Assembly: GCF_014205225.1 (NCBI RefSeq)
Contig: NZ_JACHNB010000001.1
Coordinates: 1,054,001-1,118,000, forward strand
DNA length: 64,000 nt
Origin: Actinoplanes octamycinicus
GTDB lineage: Bacteria > Actinomycetota > Actinomycetes > Mycobacteriales > Micromonosporaceae
Direction of reading: 5' to 3'
Below, in pieces: positions 7,666 to 16,123 of the stretch; the first letter of the stretch is position 1, and each line of letters opens with the position of its first letter. The position numbers were made by a program, and so were the translations under genes. The notes beneath the pieces are model-generated. The model was not told the DNA's origin. It did no database searches and was given only the letters and a program-made list of their open reading frames with translations.

Positions 7666-10527
7666 GTGACCTCGCCTGACCCACGACTGCCGGATGTCAC
7701 AGTTGTGGTCATCGTGTACAACGACGCGGACCGGATCGCGACAGCGGTCCAGTCGGTCCTGGATCAGTCGCTGCGCAGCCACGAGGTCATCGTGGTGGAC
7801 GATCACAGCACCGACGGTACGCCGGCGGTGGTGGAACGGATCGTCGCCGAGCACCCGGACGTGGTGCGGTTCATCCGGCTGCCGAAGAACTCGGGACATT
7901 GCGGGGCGCCGCGGAACGCCGGGGTGGCCCAGGCCCGCGGCCGGTTCATCATGTTCCTGGACAGCGACGACACGCTGGACCGGCACGCCTGCCGGAACAT
8001 GGTGGCCGAGGCCGAGCGGACCGAGGCCGACCTGGTGATCGGCCGGTGCGTGCGGGTCGACGTGGCGACCGGCCGGGAGACCTCCTGGATGCCCTGGCTG
8101 GTGCACCAGAGGGTGGTCTACTCGTCGATCCACGAGCAGCCCGACCTGCTCTACGACGTGCTCTCCACCAACAAGCTCTACCGCAAGGACTTCCTCACCC
8201 GGGAGAACCTGGTCTTCCTGGAGGACCGGCTCTACGAGGACAACCTCTTCTCCGCCTCGGCCTACCTGGCGGCCAAGAAGATCGCGGTCATCCCGCAGCG
8301 GATCTACAACTGGATGATCGAGACCAAGGCGGCCAACCTCTCGATCACCCGCCGCGCCGCCGACCTGCGCAACATCACCGACCGGATCGCGGTCACCAAG
8401 CAGATCGACGAGCTGCTGCACGCGCACGACGCCGACGAGCTGCGGCTGCAGAAGGACATCCGGTTCATCGAGAACGACCTGCGGGTGCACCTGGCCCGGC
8501 TCAGCCAGCTGCCCGAGGAGAACCAGCGGGCCCTGGTCGAGACCGCCCAGCCGTACGTGCGGACCCTGCAGGAGGAGGCGTTCCGCCGGGCCAAGCCGCT
8601 GCCCGCGATGGCCGCCTACCTGGTCCGGCAGGGTGACCACGCGGGCGTCGCCTCGGTGCACGACTACCTGGTGAACCGCGGGATCAAGGCACGGCTCACC
8701 ACCGACCTGGTGATCCGCGACGGCCGGGTCTACTGGACCGACCGGCACCTGGACGACCCGCTGGGCCGGGACGTGCTGGACGTGACCGAGATGGGCTTCC
8801 AGGACCGGCCGATCAGCAAGCTGCGGCTGGGCAGCGAGATCCGCGACGTGCGGCTGGACGGGGAGAAGGTCACCCTGACCGGCGTCTTCACCAACCCGCT
8901 CGGCCGGGTCGGCGCGGAGGGCAAGCCGAAAGCCCGGCTGGTCTTCGAGAACCGGCGCAACAAGCAGCGCTCGTTCGCCACCGGGGTGAAACTGGCCGTC
9001 GACGAGCGCCAGGTCACCTGGACCGCGTCGTTCGACTCGGCGGCGCTGCTGCGCCCGGTCGGCCTGGTCGACCCGGTGTGGTCGGTCAAGCTCAGCCTGA
9101 ACACCGGCGGCGAGGTCGCCAACCTGGCGCTGTTCGCCGAGCCGGAGCTGCTGGACCGGCTCAAGCTGCCGACCCGGCCGAAGCTGAGCCGGCTGACCGC
9201 CGACGTCTTCGAGGCCTACCAGGCGGACGGGCTGAACATCGCGTTCCGGCTGGCCGCCGAGGGCTCGGCGGCCAAGGCCGGCGCCTCGGTGATCACCGCG
9301 GTGCGCGACACCCACCTCGGCGACCGGGCCTGGGGCCTGGTGGCCGAGCTGCAGCGCAGCACCCGGCAGAAGAAGAACAAGCGGGCCACCAAGCTGGCGT
9401 GGTACGAGAACGTCTTCACCAAGATGCCCATCAAGAAGGGCAGCGTGGTGTTCGAGAGCCACATGGGCAAGCAGTACTCGGACAGCCCGCGGGCGATCTA
9501 CGAGGAGATGAAGCGGGCCGGCATCAAGTTCGACCCGATCTGGGTGCACGCCGACGCCAACCCGAGCGGCTTCCCCAAGGACGTCAAGCTGGTGCAGCGG
9601 CAGTCGTACGCGTACCTGCGGGCGCTGGGCACCGCCGAGTTCTGGATCGACAACCAGGGCTTCCCGCACGACCTGCGCAAGCGGGCCGGCACCACGTACA
9701 TCCAGACCTGGCACGGGTCGGCGTTCAAGCGGATGGGCTTCGACCAGGCCGCGGTGAAGCAGCAGACCGAGAAGCAGCAGGAGCGGCTGCAGACCGCGAT
9801 CGACCGGTTCGACTACTTCCTGGTGCGCTCCGAGCACGACGTCCGGACCCTGGCCAAGGGCCTGCGGATCGGCGCCGAGCTGCTGCGGGTCGGCTACCCG
9901 CGCAACGACGCGCTGGTCAACAACGACAACCAGGAGGAGCTGGCCAAACTGCGCAAGCAGCTCGGCCTGACCGACGGCCGCAAGGTGGTGCTCTACGCGC
10001 CGACCTTCCGGCCCGAGGAGGTGAACCGGAAGTCCGGCCTGGAGCTGCCGTTCGACCTGGCCGACTTCGTGCACCGGTTCGGTGAGGAGGTGGTGCTGCT
10101 GATCCGGCCGCACTACCTGGTCTCGTTCGCGCTGCCACCGGCCTACGAGCACTCGGTGCGCAACGTGCAGCACGTGCACGACGTGACCCCGCTGATGCAG
10201 ATCTCCGACGCGCTGATCACCGACTACTCCTCGCTGATGTTCGACTATTCGCTGCTGAACCGGCCGATGATCTTCCACGTCCCGGACTACGACGACTACG
10301 TGAACACCAGCCGCGGCGCCTACTTCGACCTGGCCTCGACCGCGCCCGGCCCGATCACCCAGACCTCCGACGAGCTGCTCGACGCGGTTGCCGGCCTGGA
10401 CGGGAACGTGACCGCGTTCGCCGAGAAACGGCGCGAGTTCGTGGCCGAGTTCGGCGAGTACGACACCGGTCAGGCCGCGAAGGCCGTCGTGGACCACTTC
10501 TTCCGGACGGGGAACCGCCGTGGCTGA
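7666..10527 (+). CDS. Bifunctional GT2 glycosyltransferase / CDP-glycerol glycerophosphotransferase (TagF-like), long form
   Basis: A 953-residue fusion with the same plan as the gene at 4371 but longer. The GT2 domain (residues 1 to about 230) has VDDHSTDG and DSDD. A central region of about 300-560 is of unknown fold with beta-rich composition. The glycerophosphotransferase domain has TWHGSAFKRMGF (about 680) and ITDYSSLMFDYS (about 850). It probably polymerises or adds glycerol- or ribitol-phosphate units on a wall polymer. The start is a GTG with AAGGA about ten bases upstream. The end overlaps the next gene by eight bases, indicating translational coupling. Confidence 0.88.
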   Translation: MTSPDPRLPDVTVVVIVYNDADRIATAVQSVLDQSLRSHEVIVVDDHSTDGTPAVVERIVAEHPDVVRFIRLPKNSGHCGAPRNAGVAQARGRFIMFLDSDDTLDRHACRNMVAEAERTEADLVIGRCVRVDVATGRETSWMPWLVHQRVVYSSIHEQPDLLYDVLSTNKLYRKDFLTRENLVFLEDRLYEDNLFSASAYLAAKKIAVIPQRIYNWMIETKAANLSITRRAADLRNITDRIAVTKQIDELLHAHDADELRLQKDIRFIENDLRVHLARLSQLPEENQRALVETAQPYVRTLQEEAFRRAKPLPAMAAYLVRQGDHAGVASVHDYLVNRGIKARLTTDLVIRDGRVYWTDRHLDDPLGRDVLDVTEMGFQDRPISKLRLGSEIRDVRLDGEKVTLTGVFTNPLGRVGAEGKPKARLVFENRRNKQRSFATGVKLAVDERQVTWTASFDSAALLRPVGLVDPVWSVKLSLNTGGEVANLALFAEPELLDRLKLPTRPKLSRLTADVFEAYQADGLNIAFRLAAEGSAAKAGASVITAVRDTHLGDRAWGLVAELQRSTRQKKNKRATKLAWYENVFTKMPIKKGSVVFESHMGKQYSDSPRAIYEEMKRAGIKFDPIWVHADANPSGFPKDVKLVQRQSYAYLRALGTAEFWIDNQGFPHDLRKRAGTTYIQTWHGSAFKRMGFDQAAVKQQTEKQQERLQTAIDRFDYFLVRSEHDVRTLAKGLRIGAELLRVGYPRNDALVNNDNQEELAKLRKQLGLTDGRKVVLYAPTFRPEEVNRKSGLELPFDLADFVHRFGEEVVLLIRPHYLVSFALPPAYEHSVRNVQHVHDVTPLMQISDALITDYSSLMFDYSLLNRPMIFHVPDYDDYVNTSRGAYFDLASTAPGPITQTSDELLDAVAGLDGNVTAFAEKRREFVAEFGEYDTGQAAKAVVDHFFRTGNRRG

Positions 10528-11668
10528 CAACCGTGACATCTTCCTGGTCGTCAACAGCGTCGACGAGCTGGGCGGGCTGACCAAGTGGGCGCACGACATC
10601 GCCCACCTGTTCACCGCCCGCGGCCACCGGGTCACCATGATCGGCGTCGAGCCGGCCACCGACTTCCGGGACTACGGCAAGGACCTGCCGTTCGCGAAGC
10701 ACACCCTGCACGCCGAGAAGCTGCCGCGCCGGCACAAGGTGTCCGGCCTGGCCGCGCTGAACCCCGGGCACGCCCGGCAGGTCCGCCGGCGCGAGCAGCT
10801 CTTCGCCGGCGGGGTGGCCAAACTCAACGCGCTGCTGCGCACCGGCGGCCCCGGCGCGGTGGTGATCGCCGCGCAGGTGTGGGCGGCCGAGTGGGTGGTC
10901 GCCGCGGACACCACCGGGATGCACGTGATCGGCATGTCCCACGAGTCGTGGGCGGCGTGCCGGGCGAGCAGCCGGTTCAACCGGGTGCTCAAGTACTACG
11001 GCGACATGGACATGCACCTGTCGCTGACCGAGGCGGACGCGGACGCCTGGGCCCGGTCCGGCATGTCGAACGTCGGCGCGATGCCGAACCCGCTGATGAC
11101 GGTGCCGCACACCCGGCCGACGCTGGACGAGAAGACCCTGGTCACGCTCGGCCGGCTGAACCACGAGAAGGGCATGGACCTGCTCCTGGAGGCGTGGGCG
11201 CCGGTCGCCGCGCGGTACCCGGACTGGCAGCTGAAGGTGTTCGGCGCCGGGCCGGACGAGCAGAACCTGCGGACCGAGGCCCGCGAGCTGGGCCTGGACG
11301 ACACGGCGATCTTCCAGGGCACCACCACCGACATCGACGGGGCGCTCAGCGCGGCCTCGATCTACGTGCTGCCGTCCCGGGCCGAGGGCTTCCCGATCGC
11401 CGTGATGGAGGCGATGGCGTACGGCCTGCCGACCGTGGCCTTCGACTGCGCCCCGGGCATCCGGGAGCTGATCGAGGACGAGGTCAGCGGCGGCCTGGTG
11501 GTCACCGCGGGCAACGTGCCGGGCTTCACCGCCGGCATCGAGCGGCTGATCGAGGACCGCGAGCTGCGGGCCAAGCTCGGGTCGGCCGGTCGGGAGTCGG
11601 TGCAGCGGTTCAGCCCGGACAGCGTCGTCGACCGCTGGGAAGCGGTGTTCACCCTGCTGGACCGCTAG
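10520..11668 (+). CDS. Glycosyltransferase family 4
   Basis: GT-B glycosyltransferase of 382 residues. The N-terminal half is acceptor-binding (GGLTKWAHDIAHLF). The C-terminal half carries the nucleotide-sugar site with LGRLNHEKGMDLLLEAW and the EX7E motif in SRAEGFPIAVMEA. The resemblance is to enzymes such as poly(glycerol-phosphate) alpha-glucosyltransferases, which would fit the TagF-like partner whose stop it overlaps by eight bases. The GTG at 10520 is used because of that overlap. Donor and acceptor are not readable from sequence. Confidence 0.86.
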   Translation: MADNRDIFLVVNSVDELGGLTKWAHDIAHLFTARGHRVTMIGVEPATDFRDYGKDLPFAKHTLHAEKLPRRHKVSGLAALNPGHARQVRRREQLFAGGVAKLNALLRTGGPGAVVIAAQVWAAEWVVAADTTGMHVIGMSHESWAACRASSRFNRVLKYYGDMDMHLSLTEADADAWARSGMSNVGAMPNPLMTVPHTRPTLDEKTLVTLGRLNHEKGMDLLLEAWAPVAARYPDWQLKVFGAGPDEQNLRTEARELGLDDTAIFQGTTTDIDGALSAASIYVLPSRAEGFPIAVMEAMAYGLPTVAFDCAPGIRELIEDEVSGGLVVTAGNVPGFTAGIERLIEDRELRAKLGSAGRESVQRFSPDSVVDRWEAVFTLLDR

Positions 11669-11758
11669 GTTCGGAAAACCGTCTCGCTGCCGCGATGCCC
11701 GCCTGCACTCATGCGGATGATTTTCTTGTACGACTGGGCGTCCCGTGCGAGCCGGCTC

Positions 11759-11816
11759 GCAAGGCTGCGGCCCGCACCAGACCGCAACGCGTGTCGTGCG
11801 GGTCCGCCGGCCTTGC
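11759..11816. terminator. Long imperfect inverted repeat between convergent genes
   Basis: The left arm begins GCAAGG and continues through CCCGCAC. The right arm begins GTGCGGG and ends CCTTGC, with a loop of about 18 bases and a few internal mismatches. It fills the gap between the glycosyltransferase ending at 11668 and the dehydrogenase whose stop begins at 11816, so a two-way terminator is the simplest reading. Confidence 0.5.
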
Positions 11817-13099
11817 TAGCCGCCGATGACCAGTCGGCGGATGTCTCCCCAGCGCGCCGGGTCGGTTACCCGGCGGCCGTCCACCAGCACCTTCACTCCG
11901 GGCAGGTCAGCCTGGGTGAGGGTGCGGTATTCGGCGTGGTCGGCCTGGACGATCGCGGCTTCGACCGGCTCGCCGGTCCAAGCGGGCAGGCCCAGCGCGG
12001 TCAGTTCGGCGTCGCGGTACAGCGGATCCGCGACGTAGGGCACGGCGCCGCGCCTCCGCAGCTCGGCGACGGTCGGGAAGACTCCGGAGAACGCGGTCTC
12101 CTTGACACCGCCCCGGTAGGCCGCGCCGAGCACCAGCACGCCGCGGCCAGTCAGGTCGCCGACTGCGGCGGCGAGCAGGTCGACCGCGTAGCCGGGCATC
12201 CCGGCGTTCGCCTCCCGGGCCGCCCGGACCACCGTGGCGGCCGGGTCGTTCCACAGGTACAGCCGCGGGTAGACCGGGATGCAGTGCCCGCCGACCGCGA
12301 TCCCGGGCGTGTGGATGTGGCTGTACGGCTGGGTGTTGCACGCCTCGATCACCGTCTCGACGTCGATGCCGAGCGTGTCGGCGTACCGGGCGAACTGGTT
12401 GGCCAGCCCGATGTTCACGTCCCGGTACGTCGTCTCGGCGAGTTTCGCCAGCTCGGCCGCCTCGGCGCTGCCCAGGTCCCAGACACCGTTGGGCCGGGCC
12501 AGGTCGGGGCGCTCGTCGAAGTCCAGCACCGCCCGGTAGAACGCCACCCCGCGGGCCGCCGACGTGGCGTTCACCCCGCCCACCAGCTTCGGGTATTTCC
12601 GCAGGTCGGCGAAGACCCGCCCGGTCAGCACCCGCTCCGGGCTGAACACCAGGTCGAAGTCCTCCCCGGCGACCAGGCCGGAACCCTCGCGCAGCAGCGG
12701 CGCCCAGCGCTGCCGGGTGGTGCCGACCGGCAGCGTGGTCTCGTAACTGACCAGCGTCCCGGGCCGCAGCCCGCGGGCGATGTCCCGGGTGGCCGACTCC
12801 ATCCAGCCGAAGTCCGGCTGCCCGTCGGCGTCCACGAAGAGCGGCACCACCACCACGACCGCGTCCGACCCGGCGACCGCGGCCGAGGTGCCGGTGGTCG
12901 CGGTGAGCAGGCCGGCGGTGACCGCCTCCTTGAGCCTGACGTCCAGGTCGGCCTCGCCGGGGAACGGGACCAGGCCGTCGTTCACCGCCCGGACGGTCGG
13001 CTCGGCGACGTCCGCGCCGACCACGGTGTGCCCCTTGGCCGCGAACTGCACGGCCAGCGGCAGTCCGATCTTGCCCAGGCCGACCACGCAGATCCTCAT
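11816..13099 (-). CDS. UDP-sugar 6-dehydrogenase (UDP-GlcNAc/UDP-ManNAc dehydrogenase type)
   Basis: A 427-residue NAD-dependent enzyme that oxidises C6 of a UDP-hexose to the uronic acid in two steps. It has the N-terminal Rossmann loop GLGKIGLPLA, the SPERVLTGR segment, and the catalytic Cys in AVGGHCIPVYP. These favour the WecC/WbpA (N-acetylhexosamine) branch over plain UDP-glucose dehydrogenase. The ATG at 13099 overlaps the stop of the upstream glycosyltransferase as ATGA. A much longer open frame continues upstream but is only the shadow of that gene. With the Gfo/Idh and DegT genes at 19792-21929 it could form a diamino-uronic acid pathway. Confidence 0.9.
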   Translation of the reverse strand: MRICVVGLGKIGLPLAVQFAAKGHTVVGADVAEPTVRAVNDGLVPFPGEADLDVRLKEAVTAGLLTATTGTSAAVAGSDAVVVVVPLFVDADGQPDFGWMESATRDIARGLRPGTLVSYETTLPVGTTRQRWAPLLREGSGLVAGEDFDLVFSPERVLTGRVFADLRKYPKLVGGVNATSAARGVAFYRAVLDFDERPDLARPNGVWDLGSAEAAELAKLAETTYRDVNIGLANQFARYADTLGIDVETVIEACNTQPYSHIHTPGIAVGGHCIPVYPRLYLWNDPAATVVRAAREANAGMPGYAVDLLAAAVGDLTGRGVLVLGAAYRGGVKETAFSGVFPTVAELRRRGAVPYVADPLYRDAELTALGLPAWTGEPVEAAIVQADHAEYRTLTQADLPGVKVLVDGRRVTDPARWGDIRRLVIGG

Positions 13100-14619
13100 C
13101 CGGCACTCTCCTCCAGCAGACCCCGATAGACGTCGATCAGCACCTCGGCCTGGCTGTCCCAGGTCCAGGTGTCGAGCAGGCCGGGCTTGTCGTACGCCGC
13201 CCGGTAGCGCCCCGGGTCGGCCAGCACCTGCCGCACCGCCCGCAGGTAGTCGTCCACGTCCCGGGCCCGGAACACCTCGCCCTGGCCGGTCTCCCGGACC
13301 GTGCCGGCCATCGTCCGCACATCGCTGACCACCAGCGGCAGCCGGGCGTGCGAGTACTCGAAGAACTTGGTGATCAGCGCGATCTCGTGGTTCGGCCAGT
13401 GGTGGATCGGGATCACCCCGGCGTCCGCGCCGGACAGCATCGGCACCACCTGCCAGTGCGGCACGTAGGAGAGGACGTGCACCCGGTCCCGGACGCCGAG
13501 CTCTTCGGCCCGCTTGCCCAGCCCGGTCATGAACGCGCCGTGGTGATTGTTGGTGACCAGCGCGACGTGCACGCCGGGCTGCCGGGGCAGCGCCTCCACC
13601 ATGATGTCCAGCCCGCGCTGCGGCGCCGCCGCGCCGCTGTAGACCACCAGCGGGGTGTCCGGCCCGACCCCGCACATCGCCCGCAGATCGGCGCCCGGCT
13701 CGTCGTCGAGGATCGGACCGTGGTCGAAGGCCGGCGCGTTCAGCACCACCCGGGGCAGCGCGCACAGCCCGTGCGCGGTGCGCAGCATCTCGGCCAGGTC
13801 GGCGGAGACGGTGGTGACCGCGTCGGCGTGCGGCGCGTACTCCCGCTCGTGCGCCATGTGCCCGAGCCGCCAGCGGGCGTGCTCGGTCCACGGCCGGACG
13901 CCGGGCAGGAACTCGTGCGCGTCCCAGACCAGCTTGACGTCCCGGCCCCGGGCCCGGGCCCGGATCTTGGCGCGGGCGCCGACGCCGAGCATCCGGAAGT
14001 CGTTGGCGTGGATCAGATCCGGCTGGAGCTGGTCGACCACCTTCCCGTACGCCAGCTCCCAGTCCCACAGCCCGGGCTCGATCCGCCGCCACGACCGGTC
14101 GCCCAGCGCGGCCTGCCAGAACCAGGTGTAGAGCCGGTCGGCCGGGGTGTCCAGGCGCTTGCGGGCGGCCCGCGACCGGGTGGTCTGCTGCCGGCGCAGG
14201 CCCACCCAGCGGCCGGTGGCCCGGGCGGCGAGCGACTCGGCGCGCAGCAGCGCGGCGTCCAGCCCGCGCGGCCCCATCGCCCGGCGCACCTGCAGGTCGG
14301 CCCGCCACGCCTTGACCGCCTGGGCGCGCCGGGTGCCCACCCCGGTCGGCGGGTAGGCCAGCGGCGCGGCCACCCAGTGCCGGCGGAACTCGTGCGGGCG
14401 CTTGTGCAGCGGCGTCGGCATCGGCAGCAGCCGCACCCGGGCCGGGCCGAGGGTCCAGGTGTGCTCCTTGCCGTCCGGGGAGCGGCCCAGCAGGGTCACC
14501 GCGAACCCGGCCTCGGCGGCCGACCGGGCCTGTTTCTGCACCCGCGAGTCGCCGTGCACGCCGTTGTCGACGAGCATCACGATCCGCTGCCCGGCCGGGC
14601 TGGCCTCGGCCACGTCCAT
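13096..14619 (-). CDS. Glycosyltransferase family 4 (GT-B)
   Basis: About 507 residues. After a short N-terminus comes MLVDNGVHGDSRVQKQA, typical of GT4 enzymes that modify glycans, followed by an Arg-rich insertion of about 100 residues. The C-terminal donor domain has VVYSGAAAPQRGLD and a late segment corresponding to the nucleotide-binding E-rich loop. The start is uncertain. The ATG at 14619 has a GGAAAAGAGA stretch just upstream; a GTG at 14649 would add ten residues, but its GGAG lies 16 bases away. It is coupled to the dehydrogenase by an ATGA overlap. Substrates are unknown. Confidence 0.82.
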   Translation of the reverse strand: MDVAEASPAGQRIVMLVDNGVHGDSRVQKQARSAAEAGFAVTLLGRSPDGKEHTWTLGPARVRLLPMPTPLHKRPHEFRRHWVAAPLAYPPTGVGTRRAQAVKAWRADLQVRRAMGPRGLDAALLRAESLAARATGRWVGLRRQQTTRSRAARKRLDTPADRLYTWFWQAALGDRSWRRIEPGLWDWELAYGKVVDQLQPDLIHANDFRMLGVGARAKIRARARGRDVKLVWDAHEFLPGVRPWTEHARWRLGHMAHEREYAPHADAVTTVSADLAEMLRTAHGLCALPRVVLNAPAFDHGPILDDEPGADLRAMCGVGPDTPLVVYSGAAAPQRGLDIMVEALPRQPGVHVALVTNNHHGAFMTGLGKRAEELGVRDRVHVLSYVPHWQVVPMLSGADAGVIPIHHWPNHEIALITKFFEYSHARLPLVVSDVRTMAGTVRETGQGEVFRARDVDDYLRAVRQVLADPGRYRAAYDKPGLLDTWTWDSQAEVLIDVYRGLLEESAG

Positions 14620-14743
14620 CGCGTTCTCTTTTCCGTCGAAAAAGCCCACGCGGGCGAAGAAGGATCTCCGTAAAACGTATGATTCTGGACAAAGGTAACC
14701 GCCGAACAGGGCACCCTCCGGCTACGACATGGGCTGAACCACC

Positions 14744-16123
14744 ATGGAAAAACCGCACCACTCGATCGGTCGTCGCTGGGCGCGGGTGACCGGCCCCCGC
14801 CGCCGGCCGGATCACCGCCGTCCGCACGCCTACTACCTGGCCATCGGCTTCCCACCGGCGGCGAAGAGTTCGGCGTACCGGATGCGGGAGACCGCCAACC
14901 AGCTGTACGCGCACGGCTGGGACGTGACCGTGCTGACCATCTGCCAGGAGGCCTGGGAGCGCGAGTTCGGCCTGGACCACAGCCTCTCCGCGGACGTGCA
15001 CCCGGCGATCCGGGTGGTCGAGCTGCCGCTGTGGCGCGACGAGCTGGACACCGAGATCCGCAACTTCTCCCGGGCCCGGTCGCTCGACCCGGCCGGCTGG
15101 GCGGCTCAGGCCCGGCACGACCGGCTGGCCACCTTCCCGGAGCCGTCGTTCGGCGGCTGGGCGCCGGCGCTCACCGAGGCGATCCTCCGGCTGCACCGGC
15201 GGGACCCGGCCGACCTGCTGGTCACCACCTGCGCGCCGTACGTGACCCTGGCCGCCACCTGGGCGCTCTGGGAGCGGCACCGGGTGCCGTACGTGGTCGA
15301 CTTCCGGGACGGCTGGTCAATCGACGTGATCGGCGGCGGGGTGGCCTTCCCGCCCGGCTCGATCGCCGGGCGCTGGGAGAGCCGGGTGCTCGGCTCGGCG
15401 CTGGAGGTGTGGACGGTCAACGACCCGATCGCCGAGCACTACCGGCAGCGCTACCCGGCGATCGCCGGCCGGGTGCACGTGGTGCGCAACGGCTACGACC
15501 AGGACAGCGTCCCGCGGGCGTTCCGGGCCCCGGACCCGGAGCGCGGGCTGCGGTTCGGCTACCTGGGGACGATCACCTTCCCGGTGCCGCTGCTGGCCGC
15601 GGTGCTGGACGGCTGGCGGATCGCCCGGGTGGAGGACCCGCTGATCGCGAACGCCACCTTCGAGCTGCGCGGGCACATCGGGGCGGGTGCCGCGCGCGAG
15701 GACAACGCGTACGCGGAGATGCTGCGCGCGGCCGCGCCGGACGGCGTCCGGTTCGCCGGCCCGGTCCCGAAGGCCGAGGTCGCCGCGGTCTACGGCGGGT
15801 GGGACGCGCTGGTCTTCATCGTGACCGGCGGCCGGTACATGACCTCCGGAAAGGTCTACGAGGCCTACGCCAGCGGACTGCCGGTGGTCTCCGCGCACGA
15901 GCCGGACCACGACGCCTCGTTCGTGCTGGACGGCAACCCGCTCTGGACCGGCGCGGCCGGGACCGACGCCGACCGGCTGGCCGAGTCGTTCAAGACAGCC
16001 GCCAAGCTGGCCGTGACGGCCACGCCGGAGCAGCGCGCGGCGACCCGGGCGGCGGCCGCCCGGTTCGCCCGGGCCGCCCAGCTCGCGCCGGCCGTCCGCC
16101 GGGTGACCGAGGCGGTCCGATGA
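14744..16123 (+). CDS. Glycosyltransferase (GT4-like)
   Basis: A 459-residue GT-B type protein. An Arg-rich leader of about 30 residues precedes YLAIGFPPAAKSSAYRMRET, the usual N-terminal GT4 segment with the acceptor-site glycine loop. The second half contains FGYLGTITFPVPLL and YEAYASGLPVVSA, matching the donor-binding domain. It is divergent from the gene at 13096, with a 124-base gap that should hold both promoters. Its TGA overlaps the ATG of the next gene, so the two are co-translated. Probable cytoplasmic enzyme of surface polysaccharide synthesis; sugar specificity unknown. Confidence 0.8.
   Translation: MEKPHHSIGRRWARVTGPRRRPDHRRPHAYYLAIGFPPAAKSSAYRMRETANQLYAHGWDVTVLTICQEAWEREFGLDHSLSADVHPAIRVVELPLWRDELDTEIRNFSRARSLDPAGWAAQARHDRLATFPEPSFGGWAPALTEAILRLHRRDPADLLVTTCAPYVTLAATWALWERHRVPYVVDFRDGWSIDVIGGGVAFPPGSIAGRWESRVLGSALEVWTVNDPIAEHYRQRYPAIAGRVHVVRNGYDQDSVPRAFRAPDPERGLRFGYLGTITFPVPLLAAVLDGWRIARVEDPLIANATFELRGHIGAGAAREDNAYAEMLRAAAPDGVRFAGPVPKAEVAAVYGGWDALVFIVTGGRYMTSGKVYEAYASGLPVVSAHEPDHDASFVLDGNPLWTGAAGTDADRLAESFKTAAKLAVTATPEQRAATRAAAARFARAAQLAPAVRRVTEAVR

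Noticed and set aside
13100-15280. Upstream extension of the dehydrogenase reading frame to about 1150 codons
   Set aside because: It is antisense or out of frame to two well-supported glycosyltransferase genes and has the Arg/Gly/Ala-rich look of shadow frames in GC-rich DNA. The dehydrogenase begins cleanly at MRICVVGLG (13099).
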